A stretch of 64,000 bases of DNA, taken from positions 22,421-86,420 of the forward strand of contig NZ_VCCH02000029.1 of NCBI RefSeq assembly GCF_005938675.2, in the 5' to 3' direction. This DNA is from Mycobacterium sp. KBS0706. GTDB taxonomy: Bacteria > Pseudomonadota > Alphaproteobacteria > DSM-16000 > Inquilinaceae. The number at the start of each line of letters is the position of its first letter. Within the stretch, counting starts at the first letter, position 1. The position numbers were made by a program, and so were the translations under genes. Below, one piece after another: positions 9,980 through 17,577 of the stretch. Below the pieces are notes generated by a model. The model had not been told where the DNA came from, did no database searches, and saw only the letters and a list, made by a program, of their open reading frames with translations.

Positions 9980-10399
9980 TCAATCGTCGCGGTGGGTGCG
10001 TTCCAGCCGCTCGTGGCGCTCCTGCGCCTCGAGGCTGAGGGTCACGGTCGGCCGTGCCTCCAGCCGCTTGACGCCGATCGGCTCGCCCGTCTCCTCGCAG
10101 AAGCCGTAGGAGCCGTCCTCGATCCGCCGCATTGCGGAGTCGATCTTGGACAGGAGCTTGCGCTCGCGGTCGCGGATCCTGAGCTCGAGCGAACGATCGG
10201 TCTCCGCGGAGGCCCGATCGGTCAGATCCGGCTCCTGGATACCGCCATCCTGCAGGCTGCTCAGGGTCGCGTTGGATTCGGCGAGAAGGTCGGCCCGCCA
10301 CTTCAGAAGCTTGCGCCGGAAATACTCCAGCATCATCGGATTCATGAAGTCTTCATCATCCGACGGCCGATAATCCGGGGGCAGAAGCATCGCTGTCAT
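9980..10399 (-). CDS. dksA: RNA polymerase-binding factor DksA
   Basis: Binds the secondary channel of RNA polymerase and works with ppGpp. The N-terminus has Pro-Pro-Asp-Tyr-Arg-Pro-Ser-Asp-Asp-Glu and Phe-Met-Asn-Pro, typical of alphaproteobacterial DksA. A coiled coil follows with Asp-Leu-Thr-Asp-Arg-Ala-Ser at its tip (the functional acidic pair). The C-terminal part has Gly-Phe-Cys-Glu-Glu-Thr-Gly-Glu-Pro-Ile and only that one Cys: three of the four zinc-binding Cys of the E. coli protein are absent, as in several alphaproteobacterial homologues. The ATG at 10399 is chosen (139 residues); a GTG at 10411 and an ATG at 10390 are alternatives. Confidence 0.9.
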   Translation of the reverse strand: MTAMLLPPDYRPSDDEDFMNPMMLEYFRRKLLKWRADLLAESNATLSSLQDGGIQEPDLTDRASAETDRSLELRIRDRERKLLSKIDSAMRRIEDGSYGFCEETGEPIGVKRLEARPTVTLSLEAQERHERLERTHRDD

Positions 10400-10829
10400 C
10401 GCAACAACCACTCACTGTCTGACGTGCCGGCCTTCGTCCGAGCCTGGGCGGCGCGGAGTATAGGGAGAGGCTGGACCGGAAACAATCGAAACGATGCGCA
10501 GGCCGTAATTTGCAACCTGCTGATTTTGTTGGACTTTTAACGACTGCACAAGAACCGTCGCCCCCGGACGCCGCTTCGCTTCGCAGCATCGGGGTGCCGC
10601 AGCGGCCCACCGGATACGGACCGGTCGGCACATTGCGGCATGCGGCGCCCTGATAGCGCCGAACGGGGCGGGAACGCAAGGGGATCAGAGTGTGGCGGAG
10701 ATCCGACCGGCCATGCGCATGGCGAAAGGACTGCGCCCAAGCGCCTCCCATTGATCCCTCCATCAGTGCAATTCAGCCCCAATCCCACCGTCTTCTGTGC
10801 CGAATGACACCCTCAGGCGGGGAGAGGCA
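10400..10829. other. intergenic region upstream of dksA
   Basis: About 430 bp between the dksA start and the next rightward gene. It must contain the dksA promoter on the minus strand and a promoter for the DUF4424 gene pair on the plus strand. I see no RNA gene, no strong hairpin and no frame with a ribosome-binding site worth calling. Confidence 0.5.
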
Positions 10830-11342
10830 ATGAAGCTGGAACCGGACGGTCGCAGGCGGCCTACGACGCGTTGCCCAGCGGGTCGGCGCCGCAGGATGCT
10901 GCTGCCGATCCTGCCGGCCGGCGCTGCGGCCGGCTGGGTCCCGAAGACGGAGCCGCCCCCGCCGTCGGGCATGGCCCAGGAGGACCGGATGGCCGAGATG
11001 CTTCAGGCTCCCATCCCTCCGGGATGGATCCTGGCCAATCGCGGTGCGACGCCGGAAATGATCCTGTCCGAATACGTTCCTGCCGGCCAGACCATGGACC
11101 GTTGGACCGGCATGATCGCGGTGATGACCATCGATCGCCGGGCGGTGTCCTCGCTGGCGGTGCTGGCGCAGAGACTGGATCGGAGGTTCCGGTCCGGAGC
11201 GGGGTGCGCCGTGGCACCGATGGTGGAGCCAGCGACGGTCCGGTCCGACGGCCCCGCCCCTGCTCCCACAGGAATGTGCCCTGGAAAAGCCAGATCCGGC
11301 GCGCGACAGTACGGCGAAACTCGACTCCGGAGCCGATCGTGA
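10830..11342 (+). CDS. hypothetical protein upstream of DUF4424 gene
   Basis: A 170-residue frame. The ATG at 10830 has a strong Shine-Dalgarno (GGGGAGAGG, 5 bp upstream). It starts with a basic patch and a short hydrophobic Leu-Leu-Pro-Ile-Leu-Pro-Ala-Gly-Ala-Ala stretch that could be a signal anchor. The middle (Tyr-Val-Pro-Ala-Gly-Gln-Thr, then Arg-Trp-Thr-Gly-Met-Ile) resembles a group of small exported hypothetical proteins with an Ala-Gly-Gln/Glu-Thr...Trp-Thr-Glu-Met motif. The last 50 residues look unlike that group, so a frameshifted tail is possible. Its TGA overlaps the GTG of the next gene in GTGA, which supports translation to the end. Confidence 0.5.
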   Translation: MKLEPDGRRRPTTRCPAGRRRRMLLPILPAGAAAGWVPKTEPPPPSGMAQEDRMAEMLQAPIPPGWILANRGATPEMILSEYVPAGQTMDRWTGMIAVMTIDRRAVSSLAVLAQRLDRRFRSGAGCAVAPMVEPATVRSDGPAPAPTGMCPGKARSGARQYGETRLRSRS

Positions 11343-12352
11343 CCACCGCCTTCACCGCCCTTTCGATCGGCCTGGCCGCCCTTCTCGTACCGCTCGCGGC
11401 GACGCAGGCCAATGACACGACCGCGCAGCTCGCCGCCGGTGGCCTGGTGCTGACCAAGACGGCGGACATCGAGATGCGGTCCGAGGACCTGTATGTCTCG
11501 GCGAACGAGATCCGGGTCACCTACCGATTCTTCAACCGCGCGGCACAGGACCGGACGGTGACCGTCGCCTTCCCGATGCCGGACGTCACGCTCGACTTCA
11601 TCGACGGGATGACCGCCGTGCCGCATCCCGGCAACGAGAACTTCCTCGATTTCTCGACCAAGGCCGACGGCAAGCCGGTGGCGACCGAGGTCGAGAACAA
11701 GGCCTTCGGCAACGGCGTCGACCAGACGGCGCTGCTGCGCAAGCTGGGCGTGCCGCTATATCCCGATGCCGATTACGACGACCTGACCACGCTGCCGAAG
11801 GGGCAGCGAGAGGAGCTGATCGGGCTCGGCCTCGCCGCCGTCAACGAGTACGATTCCGGCAAAGGGTGGGAGCAGCATGTCGTCCCGATGTGGACGCTGA
11901 AGACCACCTACCACTTCCAGCAGACCTTCCCGGCCGGGCGCGAGGTGGTGATCGAGCACCGCTACACGCCCGGGACCGGATCGAGCGTCGGCTCGGTGAT
12001 CGGATCGCCCTATGCCCCCGGCACGCCGGAATACGCGGACGACCTGCGGACCTACTGCATCGACCGGAGCTTCCTTGCAGCGGTCGACCGGGCGAAGGCC
12101 AAGGCCGGCCAGGACGGCATGCCGTTCAGCGAGCAGCGGGTCTCCTACATCCTGACGACCGGAGCCAACTGGGCGGCGCCAATCAAGGACTTCCGGCTGG
12201 TGGTCGACAAGGGCGACGCCCGGAACCTGGTCAGCTTCTGCGCCGAGGGGGTGAAGAAGATCTCGCCGACCCAATTCGAGGTGCGGAAAACCGACTTTAC
12301 CCCCAGCGCGGAGCTCGCCGTGCTGATCCTGCGGCCGATCCCGCCCCAATAG
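11339..12352 (+). CDS. DUF4424 family exported protein
   Basis: A 337-residue protein. The GTG at 11339 begins a signal peptide (hydrophobic core about residues 6-22, cleavage near Ala-Thr-Gln-Ala-Asn), so it should be periplasmic. The family start is clear: Asn-Asp-Thr-Thr-Ala-Gln-Leu-Ala-Ala-Gly-Gly-Leu-Val-Leu, then Ile-Glu-Met-Arg-Ser-Glu-Asp-Leu. Later it has a Tyr-His-Phe-Gln-Gln-Thr-Phe-Pro-Ala-Gly segment and Val-Val-Ile-Glu-His-Arg-Tyr-Thr-Pro. The function of DUF4424 is not known. It overlaps the preceding small gene by 4 bp. Confidence 0.8.
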   Translation: MTTAFTALSIGLAALLVPLAATQANDTTAQLAAGGLVLTKTADIEMRSEDLYVSANEIRVTYRFFNRAAQDRTVTVAFPMPDVTLDFIDGMTAVPHPGNENFLDFSTKADGKPVATEVENKAFGNGVDQTALLRKLGVPLYPDADYDDLTTLPKGQREELIGLGLAAVNEYDSGKGWEQHVVPMWTLKTTYHFQQTFPAGREVVIEHRYTPGTGSSVGSVIGSPYAPGTPEYADDLRTYCIDRSFLAAVDRAKAKAGQDGMPFSEQRVSYILTTGANWAAPIKDFRLVVDKGDARNLVSFCAEGVKKISPTQFEVRKTDFTPSAELAVLILRPIPPQ

Positions 12353-12359
12353 AGGTCGC

Positions 12360-12785
12360 CTACAGCCGCCAGAGCGCGTCGCGCCGTTCCAGCATCTTCC
12401 GCCGCTGCTCGGCCGACAGCTTGGGCATGATCTCCAGAATCGTGCCCTGCACCACGCCGCGCAGTTCCTTGAATTCGTCGCTCATCGCCGCCAGCGCCGC
12501 CGCCACCTTGTCGGGATCATAGGGCTCGGCCGACAACGCTTCGTTCACCGCCGCGCGCTGCTGGCGAAGCTCGTCCCCGATCGCCTTGCTCTGGGCCCGG
12601 CGCTGCTCGAGCAGTTGCGCCAACGTGGTGCGGTCGGGCTCCGGCAGGGTCGCGACGGCCTCGGACAGTGCCGACGGGCCGGATCGCGAATCCGAGCGCC
12701 ACAGCCAGGTGCCGAGCACGCCGAGCAGCAGGAGGTTGAGCGCCAGCGAGGCGACGAGGGCCCAGCGCCAGGAGCGTGCAGTCAC
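12360..12785 (-). CDS. periplasmic heavy-metal sensor-like protein (Spy/CnrX-like)
   Basis: A 141-residue protein with one N-terminal membrane anchor (about residues 8-28) and an all-helical periplasmic part with many Gln, Arg and Glu. The patterns Leu-Pro-Glu-Pro-Asp-Arg, Gln-Arg-Arg-Ala, and Leu-Ser-Ala-Glu-Gln-Arg-Arg-Lys-Met-Leu-Glu-Arg-Arg at the end match the heavy-metal resistance (PF13801-type) fold, as in CnrX and ZraP. The few His and Cys argue against a high-affinity metal site. The start overlaps the stop of the upstream anti-sigma-like gene by 4 bp, so it belongs to the ECF sigma operon and may sense envelope stress or metal for it. Confidence 0.75.
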   Translation of the reverse strand: MTARSWRWALVASLALNLLLLGVLGTWLWRSDSRSGPSALSEAVATLPEPDRTTLAQLLEQRRAQSKAIGDELRQQRAAVNEALSAEPYDPDKVAAALAAMSDEFKELRGVVQGTILEIMPKLSAEQRRKMLERRDALWRL

Positions 12786-13192
12786 GGCGTTCCTCCGAAG
12801 GGCGACGCGTCGTCGGTCAGGGCGTAGCCGAGGGTCGACCAGTCGTCGTCATTGGCCTGCACCGTCGGCACCATGGCGCCGAGATAGATCCCAACCACCA
12901 GAGCCGCGGCGAAGGCGACCGCCGGCCGCCAGGACAGGATCTCCGAAATCCAGCGGCGCGGCCGTGGAGCCGTGTCGAGGATGCGGCCGAGCATCGCCGC
13001 CGAAGGCGGAGCCACCCGCAGATCGTTGAGAATGGTCGCCACCGCCCGGGCATCGGCCATGGCGGATCGCGCCTCGGCCGAGGTTGCCAGCAGCGCCTCC
13101 GCACCGTCCTGATCGGAGGCGGGCCATCGGTCGATCACCGGACCGTGCCGGTCAAGCAGATCGAGGAACCGATCGAGCGTCATCTCGGCCAT
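12782..13192 (-). CDS. putative anti-sigma factor, single-pass membrane protein
   Basis: A 136-residue protein with a cytoplasmic N-terminal region (residues 1-80), one membrane span (about Val-Ala-Phe-Ala-Ala-Ala-Leu-Val-Val-Gly-Ile) and a short periplasmic tail. It has no clear zinc-binding anti-sigma motif. Its place directly behind an ECF sigma gene (1 bp gap) and before a metal-sensor-like gene (4-bp overlap) is that of CnrY-like anti-sigma factors. The role is inferred from topology and position. Confidence 0.6.
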   Translation of the reverse strand: MAEMTLDRFLDLLDRHGPVIDRWPASDQDGAEALLATSAEARSAMADARAVATILNDLRVAPPSAAMLGRILDTAPRPRRWISEILSWRPAVAFAAALVVGIYLGAMVPTVQANDDDWSTLGYALTDDASPFGGTP

Positions 13193-13193
13193 G

Positions 13194-13754
13194 TCACACC
13201 TCTCCCATCAGATCGGCCCGTTCCGCCGCCAGGGCCTGGCGGAGGGCGCGCCGGCCGCGCGCCAGGAGCGATTCCACCGCCTCGACCCCGACCCCGAGGG
13301 CCTCGCCGATCTCGCGATTGCCCTGGCCCTCGTAATGGCTGAGCAGGATCGCCGCGCGTTGCCGCTCTGGCAGCTGGGCCAGAGCCTCGGCGACCCGGCG
13401 CGAGACCCGGGCGCGCTGCAGCCCGGTCTCGGCGCCGGCAGCGGGGTCCGGCGGCTCGGGCACCGCGTCGAGTGCGACCGAAGGCTGCCGCCGCAGCCGG
13501 TCGATCGACCGGTTGTAGGTGACGCGGGTGAGCCAGGTAGAAACCGTGGCGCTGCCGTCCGGCCGCCAGCGCCCGGCCTCCTTCCACAGCGCCAGGAACG
13601 CGTCCTGGGCCACGTCCTCGGCATCGGCGCGGCTGCCCAGCATGCGCTGGGCGAAGGCCAGCAGGCGTCCGAGATGCCGGTCGACCAGGCGGCGGCAGGC
13701 GGCGGCGTCTCCCGCCGCCACAGCCGCCACCAAGGCATCGTCGCTCTCGGCCAC
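13194..13754 (-). CDS. ECF-type RNA polymerase sigma factor
   Basis: A 186-residue sigma-70 family protein with only regions 2 and 4. Region 2 has Ala-Glu-Asp-Val-Ala-Gln-Asp-Ala-Phe-Leu-Ala-Leu-Trp (residues about 44-58) and the -10 reading helix with Trp-Leu-Thr-Arg-Val-Thr-Tyr-Asn. Region 4 has Leu-Pro-Glu-Arg-Gln-Arg-Ala-Ala and a helix-turn-helix with Asn-Arg-Glu-Ile-Gly-Glu-Ala-Leu-Gly-Val. It directs transcription of an envelope or metal stress regulon, probably including its own operon. The anti-sigma-like and sensor-like genes follow with almost no gaps, and the EF-hand gene lies just upstream. Confidence 0.9.
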   Translation of the reverse strand: MAESDDALVAAVAAGDAAACRRLVDRHLGRLLAFAQRMLGSRADAEDVAQDAFLALWKEAGRWRPDGSATVSTWLTRVTYNRSIDRLRRQPSVALDAVPEPPDPAAGAETGLQRARVSRRVAEALAQLPERQRAAILLSHYEGQGNREIGEALGVGVEAVESLLARGRRALRQALAAERADLMGEV

Positions 13755-13757
13755 GCT

Positions 13758-14174
13758 TCAGTTGCTGTGGTTCTTGAGGTCATCGATCGAAAGAACACCC
13801 GTCTTGCCGGTGTCGCGGCGGTCGAAGCGGGCCAGAGCCGGCGCCTCGAACTCGGCCGCAGTCACCTTCCCATCCTTATCGGCATCGAGCTTGTCGAAGC
13901 GCTGTTCCAGGCGGGGACGGATTTTCGCGATCATGGCGTCGACATACTGCTCCTTGGTCAGCGCCCCGTCACCCGCCGTGTCGAGCGCCTTGAACCGCGC
14001 CTCGGCCCAGGCCAGGACTTCCGTCCGCTCGATCTTGCCGTCCTTGTTGGTGTCGAGCTGGCGGAAGAAGCCGCCGCGCCAACCGCCGCCCGGCGCACCA
14101 TCCTGCGCGACCGCCATGGCCGTGCCGGCGACGAGGGCGAGCAAAACCGAACCGACAATCCACTTCGTCTTCAT
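13758..14174 (-). CDS. exported EF-hand calcium-binding protein
   Basis: A 138-residue protein with a signal peptide (core about residues 6-20, cleavage near Ala-Met-Ala-Val-Ala-Gln) and four EF-hand loops: Asp-Thr-Asn-Lys-Asp-Gly at 41, Asp-Thr-Ala-Gly-Asp-Gly at 65, Asp-Ala-Asp-Lys-Asp-Gly at 97, and a degenerate Asp-Thr-Gly-Lys-Thr-Gly at 121. It should bind calcium in the periplasm. The ATG at 14174 (Met-Lys-Thr-Lys) gives a proper signal; the frame can be read nine codons further up. It ends 3 bp before the ECF sigma start, so the four genes probably form one transcript. Confidence 0.85.
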   Translation of the reverse strand: MKTKWIVGSVLLALVAGTAMAVAQDGAPGGGWRGGFFRQLDTNKDGKIERTEVLAWAEARFKALDTAGDGALTKEQYVDAMIAKIRPRLEQRFDKLDADKDGKVTAAEFEAPALARFDRRDTGKTGVLSIDDLKNHSN

Positions 14175-14330
14175 GATGCTCTCGACATTGCGCACCGCCA
14201 TCGGTGCCTTGTGTTCCCTTCACGACGCAGCCCGCCGCTTCCGTCGCAACCCAGACTCGCAGGCGCTTGCGCGACCCCGGAACTTGGCCCACCTCTTGGG
14301 GTAGATGCCGTTCCGCAACCGGGCGATGCC

Positions 14331-15212
14331 ATGGCCGACTTCACCTTCCTGGACCGCGACGTCCTGCGCCTGACCGGCGAGGACAGGGCCGCCTTCCTGC
14401 AGGGCTTGGTCTCCAACGACATGCGGAAGGTGGCGCCGGACCGCGCCGTCTTCGCCGCGTTTTTGACGCCGCAGGGCAAGTATCTGCACGATTTCCATGT
14501 GGTCGCGCTGGGTGATGCCTGGCTGATCGACTGCGAGGCCGGGCGCGGCGCCGACCTGTTCCGGCGGCTGCGGATGTACAAGCTGCGCTCCAAGGTCGAG
14601 CTGGCCGACGTCAGCGCCGACTGGGCGGTGGCGGCGATCCTCGGCGAGCCCGGCAACGCCGCCCTGGGCCTGGCGGGCGAACCCGGCGCCGCACGGCCCC
14701 TGGCCGACGGCATCGCCCATGTCGACGCCCGCACGGCGGCGCTCGGCGCCCGGGCGCTGCTGCCGAAGGCGACGGCGAAAGCCACGCTGGAGGGCCTTGG
14801 CCTCACCGAGACCGGCCCGGAGGCCTGGGACCGGCTGCGCCTGACCCTGGGCGTGCCCGACGGCAGCCGCGACCTGGTGCCGGAGAAGACCGTGCTGCTG
14901 GAGGCGAATTACGATTCGCTGAACGCCATCGCCTGGGACAAGGGCTGCTACATGGGCCAGGAGCTGACCGCCCGCACCCGCTACCGCGGCCTGCTGAAGA
15001 AGCGGCTGGCGCCGGTGCTGCTGGACGGCCCGGCGCCCGAGCCCGGCACCTTGATCCTGCGCGACGGCCGCGAAGCCGGTGAGATGCGGTCGAGCCGCGA
15101 CGGCATCGGCCTGGCGCTGCTGCGGCTGGAGGCGCTGGAAGGCGATGCCGGGCCGCTGCTGGCCGGCGAGACGCCGGTCCGGCCGACGGCACCTGCCGGA
15201 AAGGCCGCCTGA
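14331..15212 (+). CDS. ygfZ: folate-binding protein YgfZ
   Basis: A tetrahydrofolate-binding protein of the GcvT-like fold that supports iron-sulfur cluster assembly and repair. The signature Lys-Gly-Cys-Tyr-Met-Gly-Gln-Glu at residues 204-211, with the essential Cys 206, is complete. The N-terminal Leu-Thr-Gly-Glu-Asp-Arg-Ala-Ala-Phe-Leu-Gln-Gly-Leu-Val-Ser-Asn matches the family. At 293 residues the length is normal. The ATG at 14331 follows an out-of-frame ATG at 14326. It runs divergent from the sigma-factor cluster. Confidence 0.93.
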   Translation: MADFTFLDRDVLRLTGEDRAAFLQGLVSNDMRKVAPDRAVFAAFLTPQGKYLHDFHVVALGDAWLIDCEAGRGADLFRRLRMYKLRSKVELADVSADWAVAAILGEPGNAALGLAGEPGAARPLADGIAHVDARTAALGARALLPKATAKATLEGLGLTETGPEAWDRLRLTLGVPDGSRDLVPEKTVLLEANYDSLNAIAWDKGCYMGQELTARTRYRGLLKKRLAPVLLDGPAPEPGTLILRDGREAGEMRSSRDGIGLALLRLEALEGDAGPLLAGETPVRPTAPAGKAA

Positions 15213-15295
15213 CCTCTACGCGCTGGCGACTCACCCCGGCCGCATGGTTTCCTATCCCGAACGCGGCGCATTATCGCCGCGAGGGAGAGTCCATC

Positions 15296-16114
15296 ATGCG
15301 CATCCTTGCTGTCATCGGCCTGCTGCTGTGGGCCGCCGCCGCCGGTGCTGCCGAGCCGGCGCTCGACCTGACCATCGGCGGCGAGACCCGCCATTTCACC
15401 CGCGACCAGCTTCTGGCCCGGCCCGACGTCGCCACCATCGAGGTGACGAAGGACGCCATCTATGGCCGCGCCATGACCTATCGCGCCGTGCCGGTGGCAG
15501 GTCTGATCGCCGGCCTGACGCCGCCACCCGACACCGTGATCGAGGCGATCGCGACGGACGGTTACGCGGCGCAGCTGCCGGCCGACCAGATCCTCAGCAC
15601 CGACCCGAAGCTGGTGATCGCCTGGGTGGCGATCGAGCCGGCGGACGCCCCCTGGCCGACCCTGCCGGAGAAGACGGTCAGCGCCGGCACTTTCTACCTG
15701 GTGTGGACCGGCGACCAGGCGGCGACGGTGCGCAGCGAGCAATGGCCTTACCAGATGGCCAAGCTGGCGACCCAGCCCTCCCCCGCCGCGCGCTGGCCGG
15801 AGCTGGCGGTCGATTCGGCCCTGACGGCGGCCGACCCGATCCGCAGCGGCCAGACGCTGTTCGTCACCCAGTGCCTGGTCTGCCACAAGCTGAACGGCGC
15901 CGGATCGGCCGATGTCGGGCCCGACCTGAACCGGCCGATGAACCCGACCGAATATCTGGCGCCGGCGGCGCTGCACGCGCTGATCCGCGACCCGGCCTCG
16001 GTGCGTGACTGGCCGGATCGCAAGATGCAGGGCTTCACGCCGGAGCAGATGAGCGACCGCGAGATCGAGCAGGTCATCGCCTATCTTCACCACATGGCCG
16101 GGCGGAAGAAGTAG
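15296..16114 (+). CDS. c-type cytochrome with molybdopterin-oxidoreductase-like N-terminal domain
   Basis: A 272-residue exported protein with a signal peptide ending at Ala-Gly-Ala-Ala-Glu (about residue 19). Residues 22-150 (Leu-Thr-Ile-Gly-Gly-Glu-Thr, Tyr-Arg-Ala-Val-Pro-Val-Ala-Gly-Leu) look like the C-terminal fold of sulfite-oxidase type proteins but carry no molybdenum-ligating Cys. Residues 180-270 are a cytochrome c domain with Cys-Leu-Val-Cys-His at 193-197 and a likely Met ligand at 244 (Arg-Lys-Met-Gln-Gly). It would act in periplasmic electron transfer. The partner enzyme is not in the window. Confidence 0.8.
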   Translation: MRILAVIGLLLWAAAAGAAEPALDLTIGGETRHFTRDQLLARPDVATIEVTKDAIYGRAMTYRAVPVAGLIAGLTPPPDTVIEAIATDGYAAQLPADQILSTDPKLVIAWVAIEPADAPWPTLPEKTVSAGTFYLVWTGDQAATVRSEQWPYQMAKLATQPSPAARWPELAVDSALTAADPIRSGQTLFVTQCLVCHKLNGAGSADVGPDLNRPMNPTEYLAPAALHALIRDPASVRDWPDRKMQGFTPEQMSDREIEQVIAYLHHMAGRKK

Positions 16115-16186
16115 AGAGCCCCTCCCCGTTTCCGCCGGGCCGGATCTGCTTTAGGGTCGGAGCAACGATTCCAGAGGATTCTCCCC

Positions 16187-17575
16187 GTGAGCACGCTCGA
16201 CCAGGTCCTGTCGGCGATCGACGCCGGCCTCGATTCCAGCCTCGACCGGCTGATGGCGTTCCTGCGCCAGCCCAGCATCTCGACCGACCCCGCCTACAAG
16301 GAGGAGTGCCGCGCCGCCGCCGAGTGGCTGGCCGCCAGCCTGGGCGAGATCGGCTTCGCCGCCGAGGTCCGGCCGACCCCGGGCCATCCGATGGTGGTCG
16401 GCCACGCCCCCGGCGCCGGGGCCGGCCCGTCGGTGCTGTTCTACGGCCATTACGACGTGCAGCCGGTCGATCCGCTGGACCTGTGGGACCACCCGCCCTT
16501 CGAGCCGCGGATCGAGACCGGCGCCGACGGGGTCAAGCGCATCCACGCCCGCGGCGCCTCGGACGACAAGGGCCAGCTGCTGACCTTCCTCGAGGCCTGC
16601 CGCGCCTGGAAGGCGGTCACCGGCTCCCTGCCCCTGCCGATCACCGTGTTCTGCGAGGGCGAGGAAGAATCCGGCAGCCCCAGCCTGAACCCGTTCCTGG
16701 AGGCCAACCGCCAGGAGCTGTCGAAGGACATCGCGCTGGTCTGCGACACCGGCATGTGGGACCCGAAGACCCCGGCGATCACCACCAGCCTGCGCGGCAT
16801 GGTGTATGAGCAGGTGACGATCACCGCGGCAAACCGCGACCTGCATTCCGGCATGTATGGCGGCTCGGCCCGCAACCCGATCCATGTCCTGACCCGGATC
16901 CTCGCGGCCCTGCATGACGAGGACGGCCGCATCGCCGTTCCCGGCTTCTATGACGGCGTGCCCGAGACCCCGACCCAGCTGAAGGCGCAGTGGCAGTCGA
17001 TGGGCTTCGACGAAGCCGCCTTCCTCAGCCAGATCGGCCTGTCGGTGCCGGCCGGGGAGCGCGACCGCACGGCGCTGGAGCGGCTGTGGGCGCGGCCGAC
17101 CTGCGACGTCAACGGCATCTGGGGCGGCTACACCGGCGAGGGCAGCAAGACCGTGATCGCCTCCAAGGCTTCGGCCAAGGTGTCGTTCCGGCTGGTCGGC
17201 GACCAGGATCCGGTCAAGATCCGCGACGCCTTCTACGCCTTCGTCCGCGCCCGCCTGCCGGCGGATTGCACGGCGGAGTTCCATTCCGAGAAGGGCAGCC
17301 CGGCGCTGGCGCTGGCGATCGACAGCCCGGCCCTCACCCGCGCCCGGGCCGCGCTGCAGCAGGAATGGGGCCGCCCGGCGGCGCTGGCCGGCTGCGGCGG
17401 CTCGATCCCGGTGGTCGGGTCGTTCAAGCGCCTGCTCGACATGGATTCGCTGCTGGTCGGCTTCGCGCTGGAGGACGACCGGGTGCACAGCCCGAACGAG
17501 AAATACGACCTGACCAGCTTCCACAAGGGTATCCGCTCCTGGGCGCGGATCCTGGCGGCGCTGGCGGAGAAGTAA
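16187..17575 (+). CDS. M20 family metallopeptidase (dipeptidase)
   Basis: A 462-residue zinc hydrolase of the M20/ArgE-DapE-CPG2 clan. Metal residues are visible: Tyr-Gly-His-Tyr-Asp-Val-Gln (His, with catalytic Asp two residues on), Arg-Gly-Ala-Ser-Asp-Asp-Lys-Gly (bridging Asp), Glu-Gly-Glu-Glu-Glu-Ser-Gly-Ser (catalytic Glu pair), and a late His-Ser-Pro-Asn-Glu. The dimerisation domain starts near residue 205 with Asp-Leu-His-Ser-Gly-Met-Tyr-Gly-Gly. Start is GTG at 16187. Related proteins cleave dipeptides; the exact substrate is open. It is convergent with the GNAT gene, 2 bp apart. Confidence 0.88.
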   Translation: MSTLDQVLSAIDAGLDSSLDRLMAFLRQPSISTDPAYKEECRAAAEWLAASLGEIGFAAEVRPTPGHPMVVGHAPGAGAGPSVLFYGHYDVQPVDPLDLWDHPPFEPRIETGADGVKRIHARGASDDKGQLLTFLEACRAWKAVTGSLPLPITVFCEGEEESGSPSLNPFLEANRQELSKDIALVCDTGMWDPKTPAITTSLRGMVYEQVTITAANRDLHSGMYGGSARNPIHVLTRILAALHDEDGRIAVPGFYDGVPETPTQLKAQWQSMGFDEAAFLSQIGLSVPAGERDRTALERLWARPTCDVNGIWGGYTGEGSKTVIASKASAKVSFRLVGDQDPVKIRDAFYAFVRARLPADCTAEFHSEKGSPALALAIDSPALTRARAALQQEWGRPAALAGCGGSIPVVGSFKRLLDMDSLLVGFALEDDRVHSPNEKYDLTSFHKGIRSWARILAALAEK

Positions 17576-17577
17576 GC

